Assembly: GCA_958510825.1 (NCBI GenBank) | Contig: OY294046.1 | Coordinates: 50,573,794-50,637,793 of the forward strand | From: Brachypterus glaber | Lineage: Eukaryota > Arthropoda > Insecta > Coleoptera > Kateretidae | Length of the DNA: 64,000 bases | Direction: 5' to 3' | Shown: piece by piece, positions 60,901 through 63,988 of the stretch | Numbering within the stretch: the stretch's first letter is position 1 | Layout of the letters: every line of letters begins with the position of its first letter | Translations under genes and position numbers: made by a program | Notes under the pieces: generated by a model | Databases searched by the model: none | Told to the model about the DNA's origin: nothing | Seen by the model: the letters and a program-made list of their open reading frames with translations, nothing else

Positions 60901-61374
60901 TTATAAAAATGTTTAAATTTTTTACCTGTTAATTGATTTTCTTATTAAAAAATTATAAAAATAAGATTTCTCTGCCATACCCGTTTATCATTTTAACTGT
61001 TTTTTTTTTTTTAGTTAAAAACGACATTTGCATAGACGAACTTCAAATAAAAGAAAACGGAAACGTGTTACATTCAACGTGTCAACTGGAAAATCCACCC
61101 TTGACATTTCTTTCATACTCCGAGACTTTAGAACTGGTAATTTCTTCAAACTACCACTTGAACCCTCAAAGAGGTGTCCTTGTGCACTATCAGGCCGTCG
61201 GGTGTCCCACTTTTGACGCCCCTGAAGATGGTTATTTAGTTTTCCGGAACGATACGGTGGCAGAGTATAGCTGTTGCGTGGGGTTTGTTTTTCCAGACAC
61301 GGGTTCGAGAGTTAAAGTTTTGAATTGTTTTGGAGCTAGATGGGATACGCCTATTGAGCTGTTATACTGTCGGA
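9359..61374 (+). CDS. SUEL-lectin / CUB / sushi protein gene, partial (five exons)
   Basis: Joining 9359-9548, 9763-9876, 48803-48906, 57749-57940 and 61015-61374 gives 960 nt and 320 residues without a stop. Every junction keeps phase (1, 2, 2, 1, 1, 1) and uses AG acceptors and GT donors. Residues 1-136 form a SUEL-type galactose-binding lectin domain with nine or more cysteines, ending in a WGPGNVTINYAC motif. Residues 144-263 form a CUB domain (C144, C178, C206, C223 and GFIRNPGYP at 161-169). Residues 264-319 form a sushi/CCP domain (C264, C287 or C288, C305, C319, and W310 before the last cysteine). Known: these domains bind carbohydrate or protein outside the cell. Inference: a secreted or membrane receptor-like protein; signal peptide and C terminus are not in view. 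I do not recognise a gene name. Extra small exons in the 39-kb intron cannot be excluded. Confidence 0.85.
9546..9725 (+). repeat. Tandem duplication that copies the exon a 5' splice site
   Basis: Bases 9546-9622 (starting AAGGTCAGTAGTAAAGAAAA) recur at 9648-9725 with small changes, an offset of 102 bp. The second copy places another AAAG|GTCAGT at 9651. Use of this second donor would add an in-frame stop (9646-9648) to the mRNA. Confidence 0.85.
9763..9876 (+). CDS. Exon b: middle of the SUEL lectin domain
   Basis: The acceptor TATTTTTAG is at 9762 and the donor TGTAG|GTAATA is at 9876/9877. One base completes an arginine codon begun in exon a, and the last two bases begin another completed by exon c. 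It encodes residues 65-101 with cysteines at 92 and 101, which fits the spacing before the conserved CSG motif. There is a run of ten A within the coding sequence at about 9822-9831. A stronger-looking donor, C|GTGAGT at 9840, would put exon c out of frame, so I prefer 9877. Confidence 0.65.
10033..10335. mobile_element. Hairpin MITE
   Basis: Near-complete inverted repeat of about 300 bp. The outer ends are CACACAAAAAAATATTCTGT and its complement. The centre is a strong stem, AACCGGCGGATTTCAA, with its complement across a 6-base loop. No coding potential. Confidence 0.85.
11005..11767. mobile_element. TIR element rich in ACATAGTCC/GGTAA motifs
   Basis: The left end ACACTACACGGTAAAAATAA faces CTTTAAAAACTGCATGTAAA read inward from the right end (11740-11767), with CTACACT at the outer edge. 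Short motifs such as TTACATAGTCC and ATGGTAATAT recur in both halves in inverted orientation. Borders are approximate. No gene inside. Confidence 0.55.
12290..12443. repeat. AT-rich hairpin and (TA)n microsatellite
   Basis: An inverted repeat with AAATTTTTACATATCTTTTC on its left arm is centred near 12354 (TATATACATATA). It runs into a (TA)n tract at 12399-12443. The LTR element begins directly after the tract, so its target-site duplication is ambiguous here. Confidence 0.8.
12444..14477 (-). repeat. Long terminal repeat (3' LTR in element orientation)
   Basis: 2034 bp with TG...CA ends. It carries two minus-strand open frames (13596-13862 and 14003-14257) that recur unchanged in the other LTR at an offset of 3724. 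On the plus strand, CAG|GTAAGT at 14193 and TTTTCAG at 14290 could bound a 98-bp intron antisense to the element. Confidence 0.9.
14478..15006 (-). other. 3' internal region of the LTR element
   Basis: The polypurine tract lies next to the LTR (14478-14492, read on the minus strand). The remainder is AT-rich and non-coding. A 19-bp unit containing CAGGTAATTGTCATAAT is repeated three to four times at about 14730-14786. Confidence 0.7.
15007..15560 (-). pseudogene. Remnant of gag start fused to the integrase C terminus
   Basis: The minus-strand frame ending at 15007 shows the end of an integrase core, with motifs EVTGYTPAFLSFGRN and LALRTSV before the first downstream methionine. It continues into a basic C-terminal domain with GEKVWRR, KLAPKYI and WHVKDLKKYF, as in Ty3/gypsy integrases that match the last host-DNA-binding module. 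Upstream, an ATG at 15560 begins a short, out-of-frame reading segment that resembles the first codons of gag and stops soon after. The simplest reading is a large internal deletion joining the start of gag to the end of pol. No catalytic triad remains, so the copy cannot move unaided. Confidence 0.8.
15561..16167 (-). other. Leader and primer-binding site of the LTR element
   Basis: About 600 bp of AT-rich non-coding leader. The primer-binding-site-like sequence TGGCGCCCAAGAACGTGG lies at about 16143-16160, read on the minus strand. The first eight bases are the form complementary to the 3' end of several tRNAs used by retroelements. I have not assigned the tRNA. Confidence 0.7.
16168..18201 (-). 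repeat. Long terminal repeat (5' LTR in element orientation)
   Basis: The partner of 12444-14477, of identical length. It encodes the same 88-codon (17320-17586) and 84-codon (17727-17981) minus-strand frames. The 84-codon frame is hydrophobic with possible membrane segments. The 88-codon frame is acidic and is followed by GAC|GTAAGT on the minus strand at about 17311, a consensus donor. I cannot assign a function to either, and the first begins at TTG rather than ATG. Confidence 0.9.
18319..18850. mobile_element. Fold-back element with 16-bp tandem arms and 8-bp TSD
   Basis: Flanked by an exact 8-bp direct repeat TAAAAAAC (18311-18318 and 18851-18858). The ends are inverted: GGCAGACTAACATCTCTACT on the left and its complement on the right. 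Each arm of about 130 bp is a tandem array of a unit close to TAACATCTCTACTCCG. The arms face each other around a 280-bp AT-rich loop. No open frame of note. The design recalls Drosophila FB elements, but the sequence does not obviously match. Confidence 0.9.
19279..20181. mobile_element. TIR element with TA target site
   Basis: TA at 19277-19278 and 20182-20183 flank inverted ends GAGGAAAGTCGCCTAATTTC and (read inward from the right) GAGGAAATGCGCCTAATTTC. Related CCTAATTTCGGA or CCAAAATTAGG motifs recur inside at about 19490 and 19800. No transposase was seen. The TA duplication suggests a Tc1/mariner-type MITE. Confidence 0.8.
20621..21770. mobile_element. Two adjacent TIR elements (CGTCGGCTTACAA ends)
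   Basis: The left end CGTCGGCTTACAACTAAAAG (20625) is matched by inverted ends at about 21483-21515 and again at 21736-21767 (GTAAGCCGACG). Between the two right-hand copies a second left-like end, GGCCTATAAGTAAAAGGCAC, starts at about 21519. This reads as one 0.9-kb element joined to a 0.25-kb element of the same family. CACTAAGTC motifs recur throughout. The target-site duplication is unclear in the AT-rich flanks. Confidence 0.75.
21953..21985. repeat. (GAT)n microsatellite
   Basis: About eleven GAT units in a row. Confidence 0.95.
22612..22717. mobile_element. Solitary end of the CAGGGTGATCA fold-back family
   Basis: The block from GGGCTCATTTGCGGAC to GATCACCCTGTATA matches the right end of the element at 59966-60659. 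The partner arm is missing here, so this is a fragment. Confidence 0.75.
23073..23241. mobile_element. Hairpin MITE with AAGTATTACGTAAC arms
   Basis: Inverted ends AGGGAGCTTTCAAGTATTAC and its complement face each other over about 170 bp. The G-rich core (GGGGGG, GGGGGGCGGG) lies between. The same end motif is found in the MITE at 48503-48737. Confidence 0.85.
23676..24646. mobile_element. CGAGGGG-family element 1 (971 bp, 8-bp TSD)
   Basis: Exact 8-bp direct repeats ATTTGCAA (23668-23675 and 24647-24654) flank the termini CGAGGGGTCGACCGCG and, read inward from the right, CGAGGGGCTGACCGCG. Next to the left end (23700-23820) and again toward the right end (24430-24605) lies an array of a roughly 10-bp unit close to GAGTTCCTCN. 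Both arrays are in the same orientation. Between them is a minisatellite (separate entry). Open frames on both strands are translations of the repeats. No transposase. Same design as 29195-30692 and 50957-54020. Confidence 0.9.
23885..24305. repeat. Minisatellite inside CGAGGGG element 1
   Basis: About five diverged copies of a unit of roughly 60-90 bp. Each contains a TTTGTCCCTGACGGTTTCTA block or part of it, followed by CTTGGCGCCCCTTC and CCCAAAATTACCTTC. Confidence 0.85.
25939..25972. repeat. GC-rich hairpin
   Basis: TTGCGGG and CCCGCAA enclose a GCGCTAGCGC palindrome. It stands out from the AT-rich surroundings. The role is unknown; it may be an old TIR pair. Confidence 0.6.
26341..27562. 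mobile_element. TIR element (TTTCTACGAGCGTGCGGAA ends), 1.2 kb
   Basis: Both ends carry TTTCTACGAGCGTGCGGAA in inverted orientation. Subterminal blocks also pair (TTGTTTAATTTCTTAATTGC against its complement near 27460). Internal copies of the end motif (GTGCGGAAAAGCC, 27266) suggest earlier rearrangement. A second inverted repeat is nested at 26857-27090. One end of the same family lies at 60768-60966. No transposase frame. Confidence 0.8.
26857..27090. mobile_element. Nested inverted-repeat element
   Basis: AAAACCACTGATGGTTTTAG (left) faces CTAAAACCATCAGTGGTTTT (right) with further pairing inward (AAACGCTT and AAGCGTTT). Spans about 230 bp inside the 26341-27562 element. Confidence 0.75.
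27793..27950. mobile_element. Hairpin MITE
   Basis: CGAAATATGAAGTTTGGAGG and its complement, extended by GATCTAGGTGAC/GTCACCTCGATC at the outside and GGCTAAATTTT/AAATTTAGCC inside. Confidence 0.85.
27976..28372. mobile_element. Hairpin MITE
   Basis: The ends GGATCGAAGTAG and CTACTTCGATCC are inverted. A subterminal GGCATGCAAAAA also pairs, and the centre folds around runs of A and T (28060-28170). About 400 bp and no gene. Confidence 0.75.
28800..30813. mobile_element. Fold-back element FB3, split by CGAGGGG element 2
   Basis: The left arm from AAGCTTAAATCCAAATTTGC (28801) is repeated in reverse complement at about 29090-29194 and, after an insertion, 30701-30813. Removing 29195-30692 and one 8-bp duplicate restores pairing along the whole arm. 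No coding content. Confidence 0.8.
29195..30692. mobile_element. CGAGGGG-family element 2 (1498 bp, 8-bp TSD)
   Basis: Termini CGAGGGGTCCCGCAATA and (right end read inward) CGAGGGATCCCGCAATA; flanks ATGCTCAC (29187-29194) and GTGCTCAC (30693-30700), seven of eight identical. Near the left end (29230-29385) and the right end (30440-30640) lie arrays of a 9-10-bp unit close to GGAAGTCTN, both in the same orientation. A GGAGACGACGCAC motif sits between each terminus and its array. The interior has no transposase. It is inserted in one arm of FB3, so the opposite arm shows the original site. Confidence 0.9.
31473..31607. mobile_element. Hairpin MITE
   Basis: TACTGCC and GGCAGTA at the ends, then paired GAAAGACCCTCGTATCTC and GAGATACGGGGGTTTTTC. 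About 135 bp. Confidence 0.75.
32349..32441. mobile_element. Hairpin MITE, near-perfect stem
   Basis: GCTACACTTTCCAGCCAACC pairs with the sequence ending at 32440, with one mismatch. The stem continues through AAATAAATACTGTA. A diverged relative follows at 32545-32630. Confidence 0.85.
32545..32630. mobile_element. Hairpin MITE, diverged relative of 32349-32441
   Basis: TTACACTTTTCGCCCGGCCA faces TTTGGTTGGGTGGAAGTG. The same layout as the preceding hairpin but with more mismatches. Confidence 0.6.
32828..33068. repeat. Imperfect tandem duplication
   Basis: TCATTCAAGGACATTGACTT starts both copies (about 32832 and 32968). GCATACTTAGCACGTATTGC lies near the end of both. The first copy has about 40 extra bases. 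The open frame across it is a by-product of the duplication. Confidence 0.85.
33981..35656. mobile_element. Fold-back element FB4, 1.7 kb
   Basis: Outer ends TTGACCATTCGCAAAAA and TTTTTGCGAATGGTCAA. Inside, two linked motifs alternate in both orientations: CTAAAGTGGTCTAACTAACA (34050, 34567, with complements at 34930 and 35280) and CCAAGTATTACGTAACAC (34345, 34697, with complements at 34800 and 35145). It appears to have grown by internal inverted duplication. No coding frame. Confidence 0.8.
36150..36648. mobile_element. TA-site TIR element (mariner-like MITE)
   Basis: Ends CAGCCTGTTCCAGAACTCGC in inverted orientation, flanked by TA at 36148-36149 and 36649-36650. The opposite arm of FB5 supplies the unoccupied sequence. 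Subterminal regions also pair (GGGTATATTAAAAAC). 499 bp with no transposase. CAG ends and a TA duplication fit Tc1/mariner derivatives. Confidence 0.85.
36904..36932. repeat. (AAT)n microsatellite
   Basis: About ten AAT units. Confidence 0.95.
37198..37430 (-). mobile_element. tRNA-derived SINE, copy 2
   Basis: The minus-strand head begins at 37430 with A box TAGCTCAGCGG and B box GTTCAAACC in a GTGAG/CTCAC T-arm, then GGCGCC and the shared body. The part of the head before the T-arm is unlike copies 1 and 3, so a different tRNA-like head sits on the same body. The 3' end abuts FB5. Confidence 0.9.
38480..39203. mobile_element. TIR element with 9-bp flanking direct repeat
   Basis: Flanked by AGTGATAAC at 38471-38479 and 39204-39212. 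Inverted ends of about 30 bp start TACCCCGGATATTTGGTATT on the left and TACCCGGATATTTGGTATTG read inward on the right, each followed by GATTACGAGGG. The 724-bp interior is AT-rich and non-coding. The 8-9-bp duplication suggests a hAT- or MULE-type element. Confidence 0.8.
40545..40780. mobile_element. Hairpin MITE
   Basis: Arms of about 110 bp pair around 40660. Matched blocks are TATGTCTCTAAAAAGTAAAA and its complement at about 40725, and AATAAGTCGGTGCCAAT and its complement at about 40695. Confidence 0.8.
41170..43195. mobile_element. Long-loop fold-back FB6
   Basis: The left arm (41170-41380) and right arm (42960-43195) are reverse complements, with blocks AAAAATATGTTTTTGTTTA and ATCGTAAACCYGACAACA. 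The loop is about 1.6 kb and contains no recognisable gene; small open frames at 42475-42966 have low complexity. The outer borders may extend further. Confidence 0.65.
43887..44718 (+). pseudogene. 5'-truncated LINE with RNase H domain and TAA-rich tail
   Basis: The open frame runs from about 43887 to the stop at 44613-44615. The first part has RNase H features: GELYGILQAL, VSDSLSSIKS (the conserved D) and the later motif WAPSHIGIDGNEAADNLA. After it comes a basic segment and a C-x-x-C ... QHVLVQCPKF knuckle typical of ORF2 ends. A short 3' UTR ends in a TAATAATAAATAAATAAA tail at about 44698-44718. Reverse transcriptase and ORF1 are absent. Known: RNase H plus a TAA-type tail is seen in I-clade elements and relatives (R1, LOA). 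Inference: a dead, 5'-truncated copy of such a LINE. Confidence 0.85.
45024..45884. mobile_element. Fold-back element FB7
   Basis: The ends GCACACAGGTAAAAAATCCC and, read inward from the right, GCACACAGGTAATAAATCCC are inverted. Pairing continues for about 185 bp (GAAGCGTCGAATGTTGAATA and GTTTGCTACCTTGCGTA with complements). The interior, 45200-45700, is unpaired and non-coding. Confidence 0.85.
46286..47765. mobile_element. Fold-back element FB8 with a retroposon tail in its loop
   Basis: Arms of about 650 bp. The ends CACGGTGCACGTCTGAGGGG and (from the right) CACGGTGCACTTCTGAGGGG are inverted. Inner blocks such as AATTATCTAGGAAGGCTTAT pair with about 47420. The loop (about 46920-47090) holds the tail of another retroposon. 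No transposase. Confidence 0.85.
46925..47050 (+). mobile_element. Retroposon 3' tail with AAAT repeats
   Basis: GGGGCTCTCCATG is followed about 15 bases later by AAAAACCTGCCACTAAATAAAT. The same layout occurs at 54330-54551. The 5' border is not clear here. Confidence 0.6.
47786..47815 (+). repeat. 30-bp exact inverted repeat, left copy
   Basis: Starts GGAATGCGTAGCATTACATA. Its exact reverse complement is at 51464-51493, so the pair encloses exon c. Confidence 0.85.
48243..48316. repeat. AT-rich hairpin and perfect palindrome
   Basis: A stem with TATTTATCTACATTA on its left arm pairs across 48243-48287. A perfect 22-bp palindrome centred on ACTTATAAGT follows at 48295-48316. Confidence 0.8.
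48503..48737. mobile_element. Hairpin MITE 65 bp upstream of exon c
   Basis: The ends TAAGGGA and TCCCTTA are inverted. Stems pair through CCAAAATTCATACAC and TCTCGCGTTATTAA. The core has GGTAGCC and GGCTACC around a G-rich centre. It shares TTCAAGTATTACGTAACGC with the MITE at 23073-23241. Confidence 0.9.
48803..48906 (+). CDS. Exon c: C-terminal part of the SUEL lectin domain
   Basis: The acceptor TTTTCTTTTCAG lies before 48803 and the donor ACTG|GTAAGT at 48907 is strong. It encodes residues 103-136. CSGVNHCSF and the DCPGTELWGPGNVTINYAC region contain the conserved cysteines of the SUEL C-terminal half and a possible N-glycosylation site (NVT). The first base completes an arginine codon from exon b, and the last base starts the glutamate completed in exon d. 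Confidence 0.88.
49299..50256. mobile_element. TIR element with repeated GTAATATGGCCA motifs
   Basis: The left end AAGGTAAGTGCAGGTAATAT and the right end read inward AAGGTGGTTGCAGGTATTAT are inverted. GTAATATGGCCA or its complement recurs at about 49487, 49508, 49845 and 49870, and a diverged form near 50210. About 960 bp, no transposase. Confidence 0.7.
50363..50425. repeat. Short palindromic hairpin
   Basis: GAAGAAACTACTATAGTAG and nearby ACTATAGTAG copies fold on themselves. Confidence 0.7.
51190..51383. mobile_element. Small hAT-like MITE nested in the left array
   Basis: Flanked by direct repeats GTACGAGGTA (51180-51189 and 51384-51393). The ends are inverted: CGCGGACTGGC on the left and CAGTGGCGGACTGGCC read inward on the right. 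194 bp, GC-richer than its surroundings (GGGCCCGG). The 8-10-bp duplication and the CAGTGGCGGA-type end fit hAT MITEs. Confidence 0.8.
51464..51493 (-). repeat. 30-bp exact inverted repeat, right copy
   Basis: Exact reverse complement of 47786-47815. This copy lies inside CGAGGGG element 3, the other in plain intron, so the pair need not have arisen together. Confidence 0.85.
51735..52930. repeat. Dispersed repeat, rearranged copy
   Basis: Blocks shared with 8935-9325: TACCCCATTTTACCCCCGTA-like (51729), AAAAACAATCCCAGCCTAGA (about 52611) and ACGGAAATCATATTTTTTGG (about 52880). A hairpin, GACGTG...CACGTC within GAGAAAACAAAGA...TCTTTGTTTTCTC, is nested at 52382-52493. The family is unknown. 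Confidence 0.55.
53424..53512. repeat. Strong hairpin in CGAGGGG element 3
   Basis: TATTCTTCAAAACCGGGGAG on the left pairs with CTCCCCGGTTTTGAAGAATA on the right, extended by TAGAACGA/TCGTTCTA towards the loop. Near-perfect stem of about 30 bp. Confidence 0.85.
54330..54551 (+). mobile_element. Retroposon insertion with AAAT tail
   Basis: Present in fold-back copy 1 and absent from copy 2 (which reads CTTTAAAAAGCGG without it). It ends GGGGCTCTCCATG, then a spacer, then (AAAT)n at 54524-54551. It contains an internal inverted GGAGAGCCCC/GGGGCTCTCC pair. A SINE or a truncated LINE of about 220 bp. Confidence 0.75.
55262..55952. repeat. Direct repeat pair, about 90 bp each
   Basis: AAGCCTGAATTTTGTAAAGG begins both copies (55262 and 55867), and both run through TTTGCAAAATTACAA to AAATTTAAAAATCTTT. 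They are separated by about 605 bp. The ATACGTATCC part is palindromic. Confidence 0.85.
56163..56450 (+). mobile_element. tRNA-derived SINE, copy 3
   Basis: A plus-strand copy with T-arm GTGAGTTCGGTTCTCAC, GGCGCCGATTTGCC and the shared body ending in a TTAAGTAGAATAGTACGAGG block. The start carries a short duplication of GGGAGGATTGGTGTAG (56165 and 56184). The A box is degenerate compared with copies 1 and 2. Confidence 0.9.
56895..57717. mobile_element. Fold-back FB9 copy 2, uninterrupted, ending 31 bp before exon d
   Basis: Same sequence as copy 1 without insertions, including GAGGTAAACGTATTTATCG, the empty site of CGAGGGG element 3. Ends ACCCTGGTAGAAAAG and TTTCTACTAGGAT are inverted. The right end is 31 bp from the exon d acceptor, so the branch point of that intron probably lies within or at the edge of the element. 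Confidence 0.9.
57749..57940 (+). CDS. Exon d: N-terminal half of the CUB domain
   Basis: The acceptor after TTTTTTTTTTCAG and the donor GATAG|GTAAGA fit well. It encodes residues 138-200. The first CUB cysteine (144) lies in SKYCN. GFIRNPGYP is the usual CUB strand motif. The second cysteine is 178 (KFCRFKI), followed by a hydrophobic strand (KIQIKVLDLSLI). Phase 1 at both ends makes this a symmetric exon. Confidence 0.92.
58005..59835. mobile_element. Fold-back element FB10, starting 65 bp after exon d
   Basis: Arms of about 800 bp. The outer blocks (AGCTTTTCGGAAGGATTTCT and CATAAAATCAAGTTTTGAGA) pair with about 59810 and 59680. Inner blocks (AACGATTTTC, AGAGCTTTGGCATCTTTTTA) pair with about 59020. 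A core hairpin (TTTGACCAGGGG and CCCCTGGTCAAA) sits at 58640-58725. A further partial copy follows at 59856-59960. No gene. Confidence 0.88.
59966..60659. mobile_element. Fold-back element of the CAGGGTGATCA family
   Basis: Ends TATACAGGGTGATCAATAAC and TGATCACCCTGTATA are inverted, and pairing continues for about 130 bp (GATTCTACATCCAAAAATAT and TGAGCCCTAAGGGAG). The fragment at 22612-22717 is one end of this family. Similar GGTGATTCTACATC and AGTTCCTATAAA motifs occur in FB1 (5811-5850). Confidence 0.88.
60768..60966. mobile_element. One end of the CTACGAGCGTGCGGAA family, just before exon e
   Basis: CCTACGAGCGTGCGGAAAG and a small hairpin are followed by a block starting CACGCATAAATATTGTTTAA that matches 26370-26500. 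It ends about 48 bp before the exon e acceptor. Confidence 0.8.
61015..61374 (+). CDS. Exon e: C-terminal half of CUB plus sushi domain
   Basis: An acceptor after a run of T and TTAG, and donor CGGA|GTAAGT at 61375. It encodes residues 202-320. The first 60 residues finish the CUB domain (cysteines 206 and 223, ending RGVLVHYQAVG). A full sushi domain follows (GCPTFDAPEDGYLVFRNDT start; C264, YSCC, LNCFG, RWD, LYC at 319). A possible N-glycosylation site is NDT. One of the paired cysteines 287/288 is extra relative to the four-cysteine sushi pattern. The frame is also open upstream, but that is intronic. Confidence 0.92.
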
Positions 61375-61484
61375 GTAAGTAGGACTTTAACCTCTTTGAA
61401 ATTGTTTTCATTGCTATTTTAAAATAACTATTATAGTAACTATAATAGTCCAGAAAACCAAAATAGGTTAAAACAAGTGCACTT

Positions 61485-61558
61485 AATGCGAGCTATTATT
61501 ATCGTCTAGAAACATCCTTAAAATGTTCCCAAATGCACACTAGCCCTAATAATATAGC
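61485..61558. repeat. Small hairpin
   Basis: ATGCGAGCTATTATTAT pairs with ATAATATAGCTCGCAT across about 40 bases. Confidence 0.65.
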
Positions 61559-62327
61559 TCGCATTTTGATTCGTATTTTTTGAATAATTCAGAAATCTAA
61601 AATAGAATGGTATTTTCGACATATAATAGACCGAAAATATCGACCTAAAATAGTTTCTGAATATCATGCTATTTTTAATCTAAATAAGGTTAAAAATAGA
61701 TAATAGAATAAATTTATGACCTAAATTGGCTCAAAAATATAACGCTATTTTCTACCTAGTTTAGCAGTATATTTCTGATCTAATTTTCGACAGAAATAAA
61801 ATAGCTCCGTAAAGAAAGTTTATTATTTTTGAACTCGGAAGGACAAAAATAGGTATAATATATTTTTTGCACGACCAAGACTAAAACCTAATTTTACGCT
61901 TTCATTTTCGGGACTAAACTTGCCGTTTTTCTCCCAAGGGAATAAAAATCACGGCAACGTTGATAATATTAAAATATTATACTTACTATGTGCTTTGCTG
62001 GTTCAACAATTAGATTTGGTGATGTTTTGTAATAAATTAGCGATTCAAACCAATTTTTTTGATTTTAACAAAGATAACCTTTAAAAATAACATTGTTATA
62101 ACAATTTATACATAACTTAAAATTTATCATCTTCGTCCATTTTTTTGATGTTTGTGTCAACCATATTAAAAAACAATTGAAATCGCGATAGCCGGAAAAC
62201 TGGCATTTCGCAATTTACAGGCATCTTGATTAAATTACGAAAATAAAACAACCGATTTTAGACGCATGGTTTTTAATTTTAATTTTATCTACCTACCTAA
62301 ATTATGTTTGGTTCTGCAAAAAATAGT

Positions 62328-62446
62328 GTATATACCTCAGGACTAAACGTGGCTGTTTTAGTCTCTTGCATTTCTGTTTCCCTCGCTCGCTAAGGAAACA
62401 CTCATGCAGCGGGACTAAAACAGCCAGTTTAGTCCCTTGGTATATA
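62328..62446. mobile_element. Hairpin MITE
   Basis: Ends TATACC and GGTATA. Stems GGACTAAACGTGGCTGTTTT and AAAACAGCCAGTTTAGTCC pair around a CTCGCTCGC loop. Confidence 0.85.
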
Positions 62447-62517
62447 AATAACTATGTTTATGGTTCATACTTATATCAGAGCACACTTTAGATAATTTTT
62501 GTTGAACATTTAAATTT

Positions 62518-62754
62518 TCACATTAATTTTCTTCCTCTGTCAATCTTATTTTCACTCTCATTTTCATTCATTTTCACTATTAGTAATACTCTGCTTTCGT
62601 CACTTAACAGAACTTCTAACACTTCTAAAAGTTCACTGCATTCACTAAAGCCACCTTTACTGTTGCTCTGTACTTCTTTGCTCCTTTGTCTTTTTGAAAG
62701 ACCTGAGAAGAATTTATAATTCGTAGATTCGCAAAGCCGCTTTCGTGCATTCAT
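62518..62754 (-). CDS. Unrecognised 78-codon open frame
   Basis: Has an ATG and a stop, and more mixed composition than most frames here. It encodes a basic N terminus, a serine/glutamate-rich middle with SELLEVLEVLLSDES, and a charged C terminus. I recognise no family. It could be a fragment of a transposon gene, a short exon of another gene on the minus strand, or chance. No splice context was resolved. Confidence 0.2.
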   Translation of the reverse strand: MNARKRLCESTNYKFFSGLSKRQRSKEVQSNSKGGFSECSELLEVLEVLLSDESRVLLIVKMNENESENKIDRGRKLM

Positions 62755-63341
62755 TCTGACAACTTTTTAGGACGGTATGCGGAAAGGGGTTAAGAAAAAA
62801 GAAACAATATAATAATATTTTAAAATATTTGCTTGCATTTAGTGCGAAAAATAGAAGCATTATTAGCGAGCTAAATTGAGGCGATATAAGCAGTAAGTTT
62901 TTGAAATAGACAAGGAAAGACCTCCAAAGCCGTTGCGGAATACTGTGATATCATGATAAATGTGCCTAGCGCATCTGAGATAAACTTGCACATGCGCACT
63001 ACTATTGTTGTTTTTGACGAGTATTTTTTAACCTTAGTTTTGTGTGTCCAATAAAAATTGTAAAAAATTCAACAAAAAACAATAATTATCTATTAAGAAA
63101 CGTTGAAATAGTTTTTTAAATTATTTTATAACAATTTTTCGAGGTGTGTTTGAGTTTCGGGATTTTGTACACCTACTTTAAGTACACCAGGGATTGACCC
63201 TTAGCCTTTATAAAGCAACAATACAGGTTAGGTTAAAGTTATAAACAAATGCAGCAAAAAAAAAAAACAATTAAAACACAGTAGAAGTCGAAAAATGAAC
63301 AGAAACAAGCGACGATCTGACAGTATAAACAAACTACTAAT

Positions 63342-63449
63342 AATTCGTCACCCCAGTATTAGTTTGCCATATCTCTATTTTTGGACATTTTAAGATTTTT
63401 ACTGGGGGATTTTTGGAGATAAGACAAATGAATACTGGGGTGATGAATT
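63342..63449. mobile_element. Hairpin MITE
   Basis: AATTCGTCACCCCAGTATT and AATACTGGGGTGATGAATT are inverted; pairing goes on through ATATCTC/GAGATA. Confidence 0.85.
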
Positions 63450-63796
63450 GTTTTACGACCGACAGCATTTCACAGCTGATAGAGATGCGTACTGCGCAAG
63501 GTCAGATGTATTGCGTTACGTCATTTCGCTGCCCCGTTCTGTCACAAAATAATCTTGCGCAGGCTGGACTAATGGTTCTCTTTCCTTCTCTATTGTTTTT
63601 GACCTAAAATAGTTCATTATTAGCAAGTTCTCAATTAAACCAATATAAGCTATAGCCATCGCAATCCTAACTGGCACCTGTGAGCTGATGCAAGGTCAAG
63701 AGGAGAGGTAAAATATATTATGTAAAGTATAGGTGATCTTGAATTTTTCACATTCCACCGAGGTGCCAATTCATAAAATGTACACAGTATAAATCG

Positions 63797-63953
63797 TCGC
63801 CTTGCATACAAAGGGGCGTATCTCAAAAATCTGTATTTTACAGGAAAAACTGGGGTAAAAACATTTTAAAATTGTTATTATAAAATTTCATCTAAGTTCC
63901 CAGTTTTTAAAAAAATTAAAAATATTTGAGATAAGCCCCTTTGTAAGCAAGGT
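63797..63953. mobile_element. Hairpin MITE just before the possible last exon
   Basis: GTCGCCTTGCATACAAAGGG and CCCTTTGTAAGCAAGGTGAC are inverted, followed inward by ATCTCAAA/TTTGAGAT. 157 bp. Confidence 0.88.
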
Positions 63954-63988
63954 GACGGTATTTTCGAAATAAAATTGGTAATTTTTAG

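Larger units (their letters stand above)
57941..61014 (+). other. Intron inside the CUB domain (3.1 kb)
   Basis: Occupied almost fully by two fold-backs and half of a TIR element; no exon seen. Confidence 0.7.
61375..63988 (+). other. Intron after the sushi exon
   Basis: AT-rich with four small hairpin elements and no recognised exon. 61560-61870 and 61940-62320 contain nothing that I can identify. Confidence 0.5.

Noticed and set aside
60933..61014. Upstream part of the open frame containing exon e, with an apparent start
   Set aside because: It lies in the intron, before the polypyrimidine tract and the AG acceptor; the codon phase from exon d begins at 61015.
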